A stretch of 64,000 bases of DNA from Arenibacter sp041392165 (GCA_041392165.1 JAWKMN010000004.1:248001-312000), one strand, 5' to 3'. Counted from the first letter of the stretch, positions 9,284 through 19,589 are shown. Notes: generated from the letters alone by a model not told the origin. Numbers and translations: made by a program.

Positions 9284-10108
9284 ATGAGAATTTTAATACC
9301 CACAGATTTTTCTGAATTATCTAGAGTAGCAATTAGGTATGTTGTAGATTTTAGTAAGGATGTAGAGGTGAAACTTATTTTACTTCACGTAATAGACACC
9401 AATGTCCCTTCAAAGACTAGACTTGGTTCCAGTAAACTACAAGAGGCGATACAGGCTAGTTCCGAAAGATCAATGAAAGAACTTATAGCGTCTATAAAAA
9501 AGGATAATGGGCATAATATTGAAATCAACTATGAAATTACCTCCGGATCATCCATTGAAAAATATGTGGAAATGTTTGCGGTAAAAAATAATATCGATAT
9601 GATCTGTATTGGGACCAAGGGTGCCAGCGGCTTAAAAAAGATACTTTTTGGAAGTAATGCAGCCAGTATTATACAAAATAGTAGTATCCCTGTCCTTACC
9701 ATACCTGAATTTGCGCGCTATAAGGGTATCAATAATATTGTATATTCAAGTGATTTGTACAATCTGGAAAAGGAAATGGACTTAATTGTTCCTTTTGCAA
9801 GATTAATGGATTCACGGGTTGAAATTCTTCATATAGATAAGGATAATGAGCGTTTTGAAGGGAATCTGCAACAGAAGGAAGAGGCCCTGAAAAACGATTT
9901 ATCTTACCCAAAAATAAAGTTTAGTGAACTAAAAAGTGATTCTGTTATTCAGGGAATCAACAAATTTGTTGCAGACGTTGACGCAGATATGGTAATTATG
10001 TTTACACATCACACCAACTTTTTAGAAAAGGTATTTCAAAAAAGTGTTGCCCAAAATACAGCGTTTCAAACCAGAATACCTCTTTTTACCTTTCAAAAGG
10101 AGTCGTGA
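9284..10108 (+). CDS. Universal stress protein, tandem UspA domains
   Basis: 274 residues with two Usp domains. The N-terminal domain (about 1-145) starts MRILIPTDFSELS and keeps the ATP-binding signature GASGLKKILFGSNA. The C-terminal domain (about 150-274) is degenerate and lacks that glycine motif. Such proteins are cytoplasmic, bind ATP or AMP, and rise in stress or stationary phase. The tandem form with one live nucleotide site is common in Bacteroidota. Monocistronic as far as can be seen. Confidence 0.9.
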   Translation: MRILIPTDFSELSRVAIRYVVDFSKDVEVKLILLHVIDTNVPSKTRLGSSKLQEAIQASSERSMKELIASIKKDNGHNIEINYEITSGSSIEKYVEMFAVKNNIDMICIGTKGASGLKKILFGSNAASIIQNSSIPVLTIPEFARYKGINNIVYSSDLYNLEKEMDLIVPFARLMDSRVEILHIDKDNERFEGNLQQKEEALKNDLSYPKIKFSELKSDSVIQGINKFVADVDADMVIMFTHHTNFLEKVFQKSVAQNTAFQTRIPLFTFQKES

Positions 10109-10274
10109 ACCATGAAGAATTCCATGTTGGCTTGTTAGAAAAAGCCGGATCTATTTATAGTTTTGAGTAGATTTGAACGGTAGGCGATACTGGAAATTGT
10201 GAATATCTATTTTATGGATGGCAAGATAATTTTTTCTATTAGGACTATTTTTGGCATCCTTAAAAAACATAGAT

Positions 10275-10859
10275 ATGAGTCAGACTTGGTACGAGTGCAA
10301 AGTAAAATACAGAAAAACCCATGAGACGGGAGAACAAAAAGTAACTACGGAATCCTATTTATTGGATGCGATATCATATACGGAGGCAGAAGCCCGGATT
10401 AACGAAGAAATGGCGGCATATACCAATGAGGAATTTTTGATAACGAATATAAAGGTCGCCAATTTATCGGAAGTATATCCTTTTGAAAATTCAGATCGCT
10501 GGTTCAAATCCAAAGTAGCCTTAATTGCCTTTGATGAGAATAGTGGCAAGGAAAGAAAGACCAATACCTATTTATTGGTGCAGGCCAATGATGTAAAGGA
10601 AGCCTATGACAATACCATACAGGCCATGAAGGGCACTATGGGCGAGTATACCATTCCTGTAATTTCGGAATCTCCGATCATGGATGTGTTTCCCTATTTT
10701 TCTGGCGATGAAGGGGATTTGGACCAATTGGAAAAGTTCAATGCCCTAAAGGCTTCTACTCCAGAGCCCAATGTACTAAATGAAGACTTGGAAGCATTGG
10801 ATACTTTTGAAAACGAGGAGGCTTTTACAGTCGGGGCATTGGATGGGGAAGAGGAGTAG
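10275..10859 (+). CDS. DUF4494 family protein
   Basis: 194 residues from ATG 10275 (MSQTWYECKV). The reading frame is open 24 bases further upstream, but this start fits the family. The N-terminal WYECKVKYRKTHETGEQK and the repeated strings TESYLLDA and TNTYLLVQA are typical of DUF4494, a conserved bacteroidete protein of unknown role. The C-terminal about 50 residues are acidic and probably disordered. No membrane segment or signal peptide. Confidence 0.8.
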   Translation: MSQTWYECKVKYRKTHETGEQKVTTESYLLDAISYTEAEARINEEMAAYTNEEFLITNIKVANLSEVYPFENSDRWFKSKVALIAFDENSGKERKTNTYLLVQANDVKEAYDNTIQAMKGTMGEYTIPVISESPIMDVFPYFSGDEGDLDQLEKFNALKASTPEPNVLNEDLEALDTFENEEAFTVGALDGEEE

Positions 10860-10986
10860 GCCACGACTCACCCCTGTTGCCCATTCAATTTTGTTATCGG
10901 ACATTCTAGCTATTTTTTGTTTTGTAAAATTGGGAATAATGTACAATAAACAATGGGCATAATAAGGGAATAGGGGCACCCGCTAG

Positions 10987-12276
10987 TTAGGTTACCAACC
11001 GCCAGGCTTTTCTTGCCTTCCTTGACAATAGTGCATTGGCCTCGGAATCTCCAATAAATTTTTCCTTTTCCGAATCCCAATCTAGTTTTCTTCCCAATCT
11101 ATAGGAAATCAGTCCCAAATGCATGGGTAGCGTCATTTGGCGTGCATAGGCAAGATTTGATTCGGGTTGGGTCCTGGATTTTACGGCATCCACAAAATTT
11201 TGCTGGTGCCCGGGGGAACGGACAATGCTTTGTGGTATTTCAGGGATATCGGTCACGGTTTCCCCATTAATGGTTATTTCACGGGTATTATAATCGCATA
11301 TTAGACTGCCCTTTTCCCCTTCAAAATAGGCTCCGATTCCTCTATTGGCCGCACCGTCCACTTTGGGCGGTTCGGTGGTCCAGTAAATTTTGAGACCTTC
11401 AAACTCATAATCAATTTCGATCCATTCAGGGGTATCGGCGATGCCTTTGGCTTTTTCCCCTCTGGCAACAATACTTTTTAGGCCTTTAGGCTCCAGGGCC
11501 CAAAAGGCCACATCGGCTATATGGCACCAGAAATCGGCAAAGAAGCCTCCGGAATAATCCAGAAAATACCTATAGGTAAAGTGGCATCTTTCAGGAACAT
11601 AATCTACATAGGGGGCGGGACCCAACCACATATCCCAATTTAGTCCTTTGGGTACGGCTTTACTTTTGGGATTGCCCAAATTGGGTGGTGCCCCCGTTTT
11701 CCATAAACGGACCGTATGCACTTTTCCAATGGCACCGGACTTGATAATTTCAACAACCCTGTGGAAGTTGTCCGTGGCATGTATCTGGTTCCCCATTTGG
11801 AAAATACGGTTGTGCTCTTCCAAATTTTTAAGCATCATCTGTCCCTCTTTAACATCATAGGAAAGTGGTTTTTCACCATATACGTCCTTTCCCGCCTGGA
11901 AAGCCATAGTTGCAATTTGGGCATGCCAATGGTCCGGGGTTGCACAGGTAATGGCATCAATATCCTTAAGATCCAAGATGTTTCTGAAATCCCCGTACCC
12001 TTTTACTTTTTTCCCAGGCTGTAGGGTTTCCATGGTCTTTAGGCTATTGGACAGGCGCATTTCATCTACATCGCAAAGTGCTACCACGTCCACTTCCGGC
12101 AGGGCGCTGAACCATTTCATATGGCTGTTGCCCATACCTCCTACGCCTATATGGGCCACCCGCAGGCGATCACTAGGGGCAAACTGGCCATAGGTGGAAG
12201 GCAAAAGTGTCAGGCCAAATGCCCCTAGAGCACTTTGCTTTATAAATTCCCTGCGCTGATTTTTTTTAATCTTCAT
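10987..12276 (-). CDS. Gfo/Idh/MocA family oxidoreductase, Tat-exported
   Basis: 429 residues. The N-terminus carries a twin-arginine signal (RREFIKQSALGAFGLTLLP), so a folded, cofactor-loaded enzyme is probably exported to the periplasm. The NAD(P)-binding Rossmann motif follows (RVAHIGVGGMGNSH), then the family's EKPLSYDVKEG segment with its conserved Lys-Pro (about residue 135). Exported members of this family oxidise sugars or glycosides. It is followed downstream on the opposite strand order by esterase and glucosidase genes on the same strand, suggesting a carbohydrate-processing cluster. Confidence 0.88.
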   Translation of the reverse strand: MKIKKNQRREFIKQSALGAFGLTLLPSTYGQFAPSDRLRVAHIGVGGMGNSHMKWFSALPEVDVVALCDVDEMRLSNSLKTMETLQPGKKVKGYGDFRNILDLKDIDAITCATPDHWHAQIATMAFQAGKDVYGEKPLSYDVKEGQMMLKNLEEHNRIFQMGNQIHATDNFHRVVEIIKSGAIGKVHTVRLWKTGAPPNLGNPKSKAVPKGLNWDMWLGPAPYVDYVPERCHFTYRYFLDYSGGFFADFWCHIADVAFWALEPKGLKSIVARGEKAKGIADTPEWIEIDYEFEGLKIYWTTEPPKVDGAANRGIGAYFEGEKGSLICDYNTREITINGETVTDIPEIPQSIVRSPGHQQNFVDAVKSRTQPESNLAYARQMTLPMHLGLISYRLGRKLDWDSEKEKFIGDSEANALLSRKARKAWRLVT

Positions 12277-12337
12277 GAGTGTTTGATTTAGTTAATATAG
12301 GGCAACCACTACCAAAATACTTGGGACTGCAATTATC

Positions 12338-13630
12338 TTATTTCTTTAGTTTTGAGAATAACCATTCCTTTTTTAATTCATGCTGCTCAGGGTAGGTCCA
12401 ATGTTGTGTTTTTTGGAAAAGACGCAACTCCTTGGGTGCTGTCAACACATTATATGCCGAATAGGTTGAAGCCGGAGGACATACATTATCGTTGTAGCCC
12501 CAACTGTACCAGCCGGGTGCTTTTACGAAGCGTGCAAAGTTGACTACATCATAATATTTTGAAACCTCAATTTTCTCAGGTTTATTGGTAAATTCGTCCA
12601 AGAAAATCTGTGGCCATCCCCCGGCGCGCCCATGTAAAAATCCGGTCATATCGGACAGGGCCGGATAAAGGGCGGCCAAATAGTCAATTCTATCGTCCAG
12701 GCCGGCCGTCACAATGGCAAGCGCACCGCCCTGGCTACCACCGGTAACGGCAATATCCTCACCGTTAAATCCTTCCACAGTTTCTATAAAATCAACGGCC
12801 CTAATACAGCCAAGATAAACACGGCGGTAGTAGGCATTGTCCCTGTCATCCAGATTAAAGGCCTGATAACCGTTCAAGGCTCCTTTGGCAAGATCGTCGT
12901 AAACACTTTTATCCAAGTTTACCGGAATGCCATGAATGCCAATGGTAAAGGAGATAAAACCTTCCGCTGCTTCGTCGATTTCCCCGTAATAGGGCCGTAT
13001 TCCGGCACCGGGTACGTGTAGGATGGCAGGATATTTTCCGGCTTTTTTAGGTTTGCTAAGAATACCATAGATTTTTCCTTTAATATTATCCAACTTAACG
13101 TGGTACACGTCTACCTTGTCGGTGCAGCGTTCGGGCATCAAAGTCAGTACTGCGTTCATGGGGACTTGATCCAATTCTTTCCTGTTTTTTTTCCAGAATA
13201 GTTCAAAATCCTCTGGCAAGGTGGTAGTGGGTCGTATTTGGTCCGGAGCAAATCCTACAGTGGTATATGATGAATACTCCTTTCCCTCTACCTTAACTTT
13301 TACCGTACAGCGTAGAAACCCAGGTTCGGTAAACTTCTTGGCCTTTATTTTGGTGAAATTATTTTTGAGGATAAGGGTGCCCTTGTCCCAAATTTTTGTG
13401 GTTCGATACCCTGGATCGGGTTGGATGGTATATTCAATTTCAATACCGTTTAAAGGAATATTGTTTCTAAAAACCGAAATTGAAAATTCCGCCTGTTCTC
13501 CAAGGGCATAGGTCCAGTCCTTGTGGTTTGGGCTTACCATGACCTCTACCAGTTCTTGGCGGGGTTGTGCACTTAAACAAGCGCTGAAAAGAAGGAAGCA
13601 AGATAGGGAAACAGAAAAAAATGTTTTCAT
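12338..13630 (-). CDS. Secreted acetylxylan esterase-like protein (AXE1/CE7 fold)
   Basis: 430 residues with a signal peptide (about 1-21, ending SAQP). An Ig-like beta domain (about 25-130) precedes an AXE1-type alpha/beta-hydrolase (about 140-430). The nucleophile elbow is VTGGSQGGAL, and near the C-terminus KTQHWTYPEQHE supplies the catalytic His. Family members remove acetyl groups from xylan or cephalosporins. It lies about 60 bp upstream of the oxidoreductase gene on the same strand, so the two may be co-transcribed. Confidence 0.85.
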   Translation of the reverse strand: MKTFFSVSLSCFLLFSACLSAQPRQELVEVMVSPNHKDWTYALGEQAEFSISVFRNNIPLNGIEIEYTIQPDPGYRTTKIWDKGTLILKNNFTKIKAKKFTEPGFLRCTVKVKVEGKEYSSYTTVGFAPDQIRPTTTLPEDFELFWKKNRKELDQVPMNAVLTLMPERCTDKVDVYHVKLDNIKGKIYGILSKPKKAGKYPAILHVPGAGIRPYYGEIDEAAEGFISFTIGIHGIPVNLDKSVYDDLAKGALNGYQAFNLDDRDNAYYRRVYLGCIRAVDFIETVEGFNGEDIAVTGGSQGGALAIVTAGLDDRIDYLAALYPALSDMTGFLHGRAGGWPQIFLDEFTNKPEKIEVSKYYDVVNFARFVKAPGWYSWGYNDNVCPPASTYSAYNVLTAPKELRLFQKTQHWTYPEQHELKKEWLFSKLKK

Positions 13631-13811
13631 TTTTTGGTTGGTTTGTGTTCAATATTTGAGCCATTGGTAATATGCCATAACAGAGTATATACCCGTTATA
13701 TTGAGGTAGAAATTGGTATTGGTTTCCTACCACTTGAGAAAGATAATAAAATTGGTTGGAATTTTGGTCACTAAATATAAGGGGCTAAAATAGCATTTTA
13801 AGAAATTAGGG

Positions 13812-16448
13812 TTATTGGTCGGATTCTTTCATCTCCAAGATGAGATTGGCAATTAAGGCCGTCCATCCCGTTTGATGGGAAGCGCCCAAACCCTTGCCAT
13901 TGTCACCATTAAAAAATTCATAAAATAGATGTTGGTTCTTAAAGTGTTCATCTTGTGCGAAAAGTTTATTCCGGTCATCCGCATGATATTGGAATTTACC
14001 TTCGGAATTGGTTTCAAAGAGTTTTACCAACCTTTTGGTAAGCTGGTCGGCAATTTCATTTAGGTTTAATTTCTTTCCGGATCCCGTTGGGAATTCATAT
14101 TGATAGGTAGGTCCATAGAAGGTGTAATATTTCCGCAAGGATTGAATGATCATATAATTCAACGGCATCCATATGGGACCTCTCCAATTGGAGTTCCCCC
14201 CGAACATATTGGACCTACTTTCCCCCGGTTCGTAATGAATGGTATAATGGCCGTTATGTGCAAATACAAATGGATGGTCCTTATGGTATTTTGAAAGGGA
14301 ACGGATCCCATAATCGGATAAAAACTCATCCTCATCCAAGAGTCGTATCAATAGTTTCTCCAGTCTATAGGCCCTCATGATGGAAAACAGATAGTTGCCA
14401 TCTTTGTTGGCCTCTTCAATATTGGAGATCAGGGAAGCCAGATCTGGTCTGGTCCTAACAATTTCGGCAGCCCGTATTTTAAATTCCTTCAATTGTTCAA
14501 AGAGGTCTTTGTGAATGATCTCAACGGCAAATAGAGGAATAATACCCACTAAGGATCTTACCTTAAGTCGGTTTGAAGTACCATTGGAGAGTTCTACAAC
14601 GTCATAATAAAAATCGTCCCCATCATCCCATAGCGAAATATCCTTTGTACCAATATGGTGCATGGCCCAGGCAATATTTAAGAAGTGCCTAAAGAATTTG
14701 GCGGCGGATTCTTCATATACTTTATTGGTCTTTGCCAATTCCAGCGACATACGAAGCATATTTACCGTAAACATGGCCATCCAACTGGTGGCATCGGCCT
14801 GTTGCATTCTGCTGACTCCTTCCGGCATATGGTTACGATCAAAGACCCCAATGTTGTCCAGGCCCAAAAATCCGCCTTCAAAAAGATCCGTACCGTGTTT
14901 GTCTTTTTGGTTCACCCACCAAGTGAAATTGATAAGCAATTTTTGGAACGCATGCTCCAAGAACTTGGTATCCCCATTGCCGGTCCGCGATTTGTCTTTT
15001 TCATATACGTTCCAGACCGCCCAGGAATGTACGGGCGGATTAACATCACTAAAATTCCATTCGTAGGCCGGTATTTGTCCGTTGGGATGCATATAATTTT
15101 CCCGCAATACCAGCAATAATTGTTCCTTGGCAAAATAAGGGTCTATTTCTACAAAGGAAACCATATGAAAGGCCAGATCCCAGGCCGCATACCATGGATA
15201 CTCCCATTTGTCGGGCATAGATATCACATGCCTGTTGGTAAGGTGTTGCCAAGTAAAATTCCTGGCGGCCGTACGGAAGGGCTTTGCTTCCCCAGGCCCC
15301 CCAAAAAGCCATTTAAATACATCGTAGTAATAGAATTGCTTGGTCCATAATAAACCGGAGAAAGCACTTCTAGCAATGGATCGATGGTTTTTTGGCAGAT
15401 CGTTCTTCAGGATATTGCCATAAAATTCCTCACATTCCTTAATCCTTTGTTCAAATACAGTATCAAAATTGGACCAGGGATCGTCCATTTTTTTCTTGCT
15501 AAGTCGAATTCTAATACACTTTTCTTCTCCTGCTTTTAGCTTAAATTTATACCATACGGCCGACTTGGATCCATGTTTTTCAGGATTTACGGTAGACTTG
15601 CCATTTACCACATGGTCGTTGATACCATCCTTAACATAGTCCACCTCATTGGCAACATTGTAAATACGTTTGTTGTTGGTCTCATTTTCACAGAACAACT
15701 GCTCACCATTTTCATGGTAAAAATAATGCCTCCCGTTTCTAGTACTTCTGGATTGTAGGCAATTGTCGGTTATGGATTTGATGCTTGGGCGACCAAACCG
15801 CTTATTGTGCTTCCAAAAATTTCTAAACCAGAGATGGGGGAGTATATGTATCTTAGCTTTTCTGTGACCTCTATTGACCACCGTAATTTTCATGAGAATA
15901 TCTTCTACATCTGCTTTGGCATATTCAATATAACAGTCGAAATACGCATTCTTATTGAAAGATTTGGTATCCAATAACTCATATTCCATATCTTCCCGGC
16001 TACGGATATTGTTATTGATCAACTCTAAATATGGAAATTTTTTATGTGGATATTTATACAGGTATTTGCAGTAGGAATGGGTAGGGGTGGACATCTGATG
16101 AAAGTAGAGTTCCTTAACATCTTCGCCGTGATTGCCCTGATTATTGGTAAGACCGAAAAGGCGTTCCTTTAGAATGGGATCCTTGCCGTTCCAAAAGGCA
16201 GGGGCAAGACAAAGTATCTCTCTGGAGTCGCAAAAACCTCCTATACCTTCTTCTCCCCATCTGTAAGCATTGCTTCGTGCTTTTTCATGGTCTACAAAAT
16301 CCCATGCATGCCCATGTTCGCTATAATCCTCCCGAACGGTGCCCCATTGTCTTTCCGCTAAATACGGACCCCATTTTTTCCAGTTTTTGTAGGTGTCCGG
16401 TACTGCCAATCTTTCTTCCTCAGCATTCTTCGGAGTACTATGTGCCAT
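13812..16448 (-). CDS. GH63-like glucosidase
   Basis: 878 residues without a signal peptide. The strings WYAAWDLAFHMV and NWRGPIWMPLNY, together with an N-terminal region rich in aromatic residues, match the (alpha/alpha)6-barrel of GH63 glucosidases (mannosyl-oligosaccharide glucosidase and bacterial relatives). Bacterial members act on alpha-glucosides such as mannosylglycerate or glucosylglycerate, often in the cytoplasm. The exact substrate is not readable here. It starts a minus-strand series with the esterase, separated by about 180 bp. Confidence 0.8.
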   Translation of the reverse strand: MAHSTPKNAEEERLAVPDTYKNWKKWGPYLAERQWGTVREDYSEHGHAWDFVDHEKARSNAYRWGEEGIGGFCDSREILCLAPAFWNGKDPILKERLFGLTNNQGNHGEDVKELYFHQMSTPTHSYCKYLYKYPHKKFPYLELINNNIRSREDMEYELLDTKSFNKNAYFDCYIEYAKADVEDILMKITVVNRGHRKAKIHILPHLWFRNFWKHNKRFGRPSIKSITDNCLQSRSTRNGRHYFYHENGEQLFCENETNNKRIYNVANEVDYVKDGINDHVVNGKSTVNPEKHGSKSAVWYKFKLKAGEEKCIRIRLSKKKMDDPWSNFDTVFEQRIKECEEFYGNILKNDLPKNHRSIARSAFSGLLWTKQFYYYDVFKWLFGGPGEAKPFRTAARNFTWQHLTNRHVISMPDKWEYPWYAAWDLAFHMVSFVEIDPYFAKEQLLLVLRENYMHPNGQIPAYEWNFSDVNPPVHSWAVWNVYEKDKSRTGNGDTKFLEHAFQKLLINFTWWVNQKDKHGTDLFEGGFLGLDNIGVFDRNHMPEGVSRMQQADATSWMAMFTVNMLRMSLELAKTNKVYEESAAKFFRHFLNIAWAMHHIGTKDISLWDDGDDFYYDVVELSNGTSNRLKVRSLVGIIPLFAVEIIHKDLFEQLKEFKIRAAEIVRTRPDLASLISNIEEANKDGNYLFSIMRAYRLEKLLIRLLDEDEFLSDYGIRSLSKYHKDHPFVFAHNGHYTIHYEPGESRSNMFGGNSNWRGPIWMPLNYMIIQSLRKYYTFYGPTYQYEFPTGSGKKLNLNEIADQLTKRLVKLFETNSEGKFQYHADDRNKLFAQDEHFKNQHLFYEFFNGDNGKGLGASHQTGWTALIANLILEMKESDQ

Positions 16449-16817
16449 TAAGATATTCTTTAGAAATATTTAGTTGGTATACTGGTAAAAATAATACTAA
16501 TTCATTCAGTTGGTAATTATACGGGCCACTATTGCCTAATTACTATTTTAGTGGGTAATCTTTTGTTATCCATTAAAAAAAGAAAGTTTAAATTAAGGAA
16601 GTGATATTATATCTATTGGGTATTGGGCACTTTTACACTTATATGCTAACGAACTGCCATAACCATTAGTGGTCTTGGGTGGAGTTAAAACCCTGCCTGA
16701 ACGAATTTGGGCAGACCCGACTGACGGCAAAGGAAAGTATACACTTTAGTATATTCTGCATTAGCTATTAAAAATATTTTTGCCATAAGCCATGGGCAAC
16801 TAATGGTGTTCCGTAGT
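16449..16817. other. Intergenic gap without a recognised gene
   Basis: 369 bp. A TGCTAACG string at 16642 recalls the attC-like arms found elsewhere, but the matching right arm is absent, so no site is called. Confidence 0.4.
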
Positions 16818-17531
16818 TTACCTCCATTGGGACAAAGCACTGTTAAGGACATTTTCCACCCGCCACTTTGGTTTGTGAAAATAGATCATCCCGTGCCCAG
16901 GAAGCATAATATCGGGATCTAATTTGGAGAATCTGAGGAGCGACTCCATATAGGCACTTTTGTTGAAATCAAAAGATCCGTCCCATCCGAAATCACCCAC
17001 CATTAGGGTGCCAATGATGTCACCACTTACCGTAACCTTTTTATTTTCATGTAGGAATGAGAAGGCGGTACACCCCATGGAATGACCCGGATAATGACCA
17101 ACCTTAATATCGATGCCCATTAAAGTTAAGGTTTGGCCATCTTGTACAATTATATCCACCTCTACCGGACTGAAGACTTTATGGTATAAATATCCCGCAC
17201 ATCGTTCGTCTCCGGAGGCGATGGCTTCTGCGGTTTCTTTTATGCCAATGAGTTGTACACCTCTCTTCTTTAGTATATGGGCGGCCCCTGCATGATCTAA
17301 ATGTGGGTGGGTGAGCAAACAATACTTGATATCGTCCGGATCTAACCCCCAGTATTCCATATTCGTAAAAATTTGGTCCAGAGTATCTCCGCAACCACAA
17401 TCGAACATGATCAATCCGGTTTCCGTTTTCAGCACATAGGAATTTCCGTCGTTCCACAAAGCACCCTGTAAATCAAAGGTCAACCCGTTAAGGTCTCCCC
17501 CTGTTTGATATAAACCCTTAAGTATTTGCAT
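16818..17531 (-). CDS. Metallo-beta-lactamase fold hydrolase
   Basis: 237 residues. The metal-binding motif THPHLDHAG (H75, H77, D79, H80) is intact, followed by a second His in VGHYPGHSMG, Asp in TVSGDIIG and His in LPGHGMI, the full dinuclear zinc set. No signal peptide. It is similar to broad MBL hydrolases such as glyoxalase II-like or quorum-quenching enzymes; the substrate is unknown. Confidence 0.88.
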   Translation of the reverse strand: MQILKGLYQTGGDLNGLTFDLQGALWNDGNSYVLKTETGLIMFDCGCGDTLDQIFTNMEYWGLDPDDIKYCLLTHPHLDHAGAAHILKKRGVQLIGIKETAEAIASGDERCAGYLYHKVFSPVEVDIIVQDGQTLTLMGIDIKVGHYPGHSMGCTAFSFLHENKKVTVSGDIIGTLMVGDFGWDGSFDFNKSAYMESLLRFSKLDPDIMLPGHGMIYFHKPKWRVENVLNSALSQWR

Positions 17532-17650
17532 ATAATCGATTTTTAAAGTCTAAATTACTTTATTTCCCTGTTTTTAATTGCTTTTTCCAGTCTATCGAAA
17601 TTTTCTTCATTCTTAGGAACGGCCTAAGGTAAGATTTTGTTGCCTACTTC

Positions 17651-17863
17651 AATCTTTATAATTCCCCGACGGCTCTGGCTCGGAGTTTTTGATCATACCT
17701 CTCCTTGGGGGAGGTCAGAATTGCTTTTTCGCAATTCCGGGTGGGGCAAAATACAAAATTTCGGCTTTTGGCCCTAAGGCCAAAATGAAACCTATAGCTA
17801 TCGGTACGGCGAAATACCTCTACGGCTCTGCATTGAGGATAGTCGGTTTCAAGAAATTTTTTA
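17651..17863 (+). repeat. Hairpin-rich dispersed repeat, copy 2
   Basis: Near-identical to copy 1 at 6236-6449 apart from scattered substitutions (for example in CCTATAGCTATCGG and CATTGAGGATAG). It ends 11 bp from the stop codon of the neighbouring minus-strand lipoprotein gene. Confidence 0.85.
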
Positions 17864-17874
17864 CTCAATGGGCC

Positions 17875-19071
17875 TTAGTTATTTTTAAAAAATGTCTTTA
17901 TAATTAGGTATTCTATTCTTTGTCCTTTTGAGTCTACTAATCCTAAAAGGATTTCATCTCCTGGCTCATGGTCTACGTAGTCGCAAAAACTATTGCCCCT
18001 CTCAAAGTCCAGGCTATCAATTTTTACAACTCTCATATTGGGCCTGACCCCTTTATAGTAAGCGTCTGATTTTTCCATAACAGACTGAATATATACACCT
18101 TTATCTATGGTGTACCCTAGCCTGAATCCAGCTGATCCAACGCTATCCACCTCTTTTCCGTACTTCGATAAGTATAATTTCTTATTGATCCAATCAATAG
18201 TGACATTAAATCTTGATAAAAAATCGTTTCCGATCGAAACAGTTTTTCCGGTTCGAATTATAACGTTTTTATGTTGCAGGCCATTGGTTCTAACGGAGTC
18301 CGAATAGGTTATCTCTCTATTGAGCCCAACAGGTTTGCCAATAATTCCACTCTGATTGACTCCTCTTTCAATAAAGGTTTCACCAATAATATTCTTTTCT
18401 TTAAGTGCAGAAAATATTTCATCGTTCAAAGCAATGGAACCATTGGATCCATAATCTACCAAAATATTCTTCAATTTGGTCTGGCCAAAATACGCATCTA
18501 TGAAAATATTATACTGGTAATCAGTCTTAAAAGGAATAACAACACTCTCTTTAAAAGTATCTATTTCAATTATATCGGATAAGGATAAAGAATTTTGTTT
18601 TTGGTCAATGGTCCAATTATAATTTCTAATTAAGTTTGAGCCAATAATCCCATCTATTTCCAGACATTTTATTATTGGATTTGCATCAAAATCCCCAACA
18701 AATGCAGTTTGATTTGAAAACAGTACCTTACCAATGCCTATGGAGTCTACTTGTACCCAGTTAACCTTCTTTTTATTGTAATCACTGTCAACAATATTCC
18801 CCTTACTGACTATCTTGAAATTTTCATCTTTCTGGATCTGGTTTGATATACTGAAAGGGGCACCGGTATCAAATAAAAAACGATATTCTTTTTTTCCTAT
18901 AGTGATGGGTACGATTATTAGTTTTTTTTGAATTTCAATAGCTACAACTTCTGTAGTATTTCCGCTGGAAACACTTCCATATCCTATTGCCTCTGTCCAT
19001 TTAACAGAACAACCTTGTAATACTATAACTATAAGACAGCTGAATACTAATATTTTATGAATATTTCCCAT
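17875..19071 (-). CDS. Lipoprotein with retropepsin-like aspartyl protease fold and PDZ domain
   Basis: 398 residues. A lipoprotein signal (LQGC, lipidated Cys21) is followed by a retropepsin-like domain with FLFDTGAPFS (Asp68) and a second half with LVDYGSNGSIAL, where the Asp-Tyr-Gly replaces the usual DTG/DSG. The C-terminal about 90 residues form a PDZ-like domain (AYYKGVRPNMRVVKIDSLDF). Such proteins are common in Bacteroidota, and proteolysis has rarely been shown. It is likely anchored on the periplasmic or outer-membrane face. Confidence 0.75.
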   Translation of the reverse strand: MGNIHKILVFSCLIVIVLQGCSVKWTEAIGYGSVSSGNTTEVVAIEIQKKLIIVPITIGKKEYRFLFDTGAPFSISNQIQKDENFKIVSKGNIVDSDYNKKKVNWVQVDSIGIGKVLFSNQTAFVGDFDANPIIKCLEIDGIIGSNLIRNYNWTIDQKQNSLSLSDIIEIDTFKESVVIPFKTDYQYNIFIDAYFGQTKLKNILVDYGSNGSIALNDEIFSALKEKNIIGETFIERGVNQSGIIGKPVGLNREITYSDSVRTNGLQHKNVIIRTGKTVSIGNDFLSRFNVTIDWINKKLYLSKYGKEVDSVGSAGFRLGYTIDKGVYIQSVMEKSDAYYKGVRPNMRVVKIDSLDFERGNSFCDYVDHEPGDEILLGLVDSKGQRIEYLIIKTFFKNN

Positions 19072-19166
19072 TTTTTAAAATTCTGACTAGCGGCAAATTT
19101 AATTTAAAAATGCTCTAAAAATCTTGCCCGTTGGCTAAAGAAATTAATAGCGTTTTTTTGTTGGGA

Positions 19167-19300
19167 ATGTTTGCCAACGGTCACTTGTATGTGGTAGGGA
19201 GTTTTGAAGGGGAATTCTGTTAAGCTCATGGGGAAGTGCGGCAAGGCTTAACATATAAGACTCCTAAAAGCCCCATCTACGATATACAATTTGTTGACGT
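19167..19300 (-). repeat. attC-like hairpin site of a solitary cassette
   Basis: Left arm GCCAACGGTCACTTGTATG and right arm CGATATACAATTTGTTGAC pair imperfectly (CAAC...TTGTAT against ATACAA...GTTG) over about 130 bp. It matches the eight sites of the array at 34-46 kb in arm sequence and length. Its right arm ends about 5 bp from the stop codon of the 94-residue gene, the gene-then-site order expected of a cassette. Confidence 0.7.
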
Positions 19301-19304
19301 GTCG

Positions 19305-19589
19305 TTATTTTTTCATTCGCAATTTGTGTGGACTTGTCCCGGGTATTCTTTCAATAATATTCCTAGCCTCTAAATCCAATTTTACGGTTACAATATACCA
19401 TATTACTTTTCCATCAAAAGTTTCGCTTAATTTAATAACTGCTAAATCCGATAGTTGGCCGTAAGTTATCTCGTTATACTCCCCAATTGTTTTTAATATG
19501 AATTCTTTGATTGTGTCATATCTTCTTTTGAGAATGTTGACACCATCTTTTCCTTTTGGGTGCTTGGTTAAAATTCGTTCTTCGGACAT
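19305..19589 (-). CDS. Conserved small bacteroidete protein (cassette gene)
   Basis: 94 residues, charged, without membrane segments: MSEERILTKHPKGKDGVNI at the start and IIERIPGTSPHKLRMKK at the end. It resembles a widespread family of about 95 residues of unknown function in Bacteroidota (possibly DUF6958), with a predicted winged-helix look in the middle (ITYGQLSDLAVIKLSETF). Its stop codon abuts an attC-like hairpin, so it is probably a stray gene cassette. No toxin or antitoxin partner is visible. Confidence 0.7.
   Translation of the reverse strand: MSEERILTKHPKGKDGVNILKRRYDTIKEFILKTIGEYNEITYGQLSDLAVIKLSETFDGKVIWYIVTVKLDLEARNIIERIPGTSPHKLRMKK

Noticed and set aside
16637..16815. A possible further attC-like site (TGCTAACGAACTGCCATAACC)
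   Set aside because: No right arm with the CATTGTT core and no pairing partner for the left arm.
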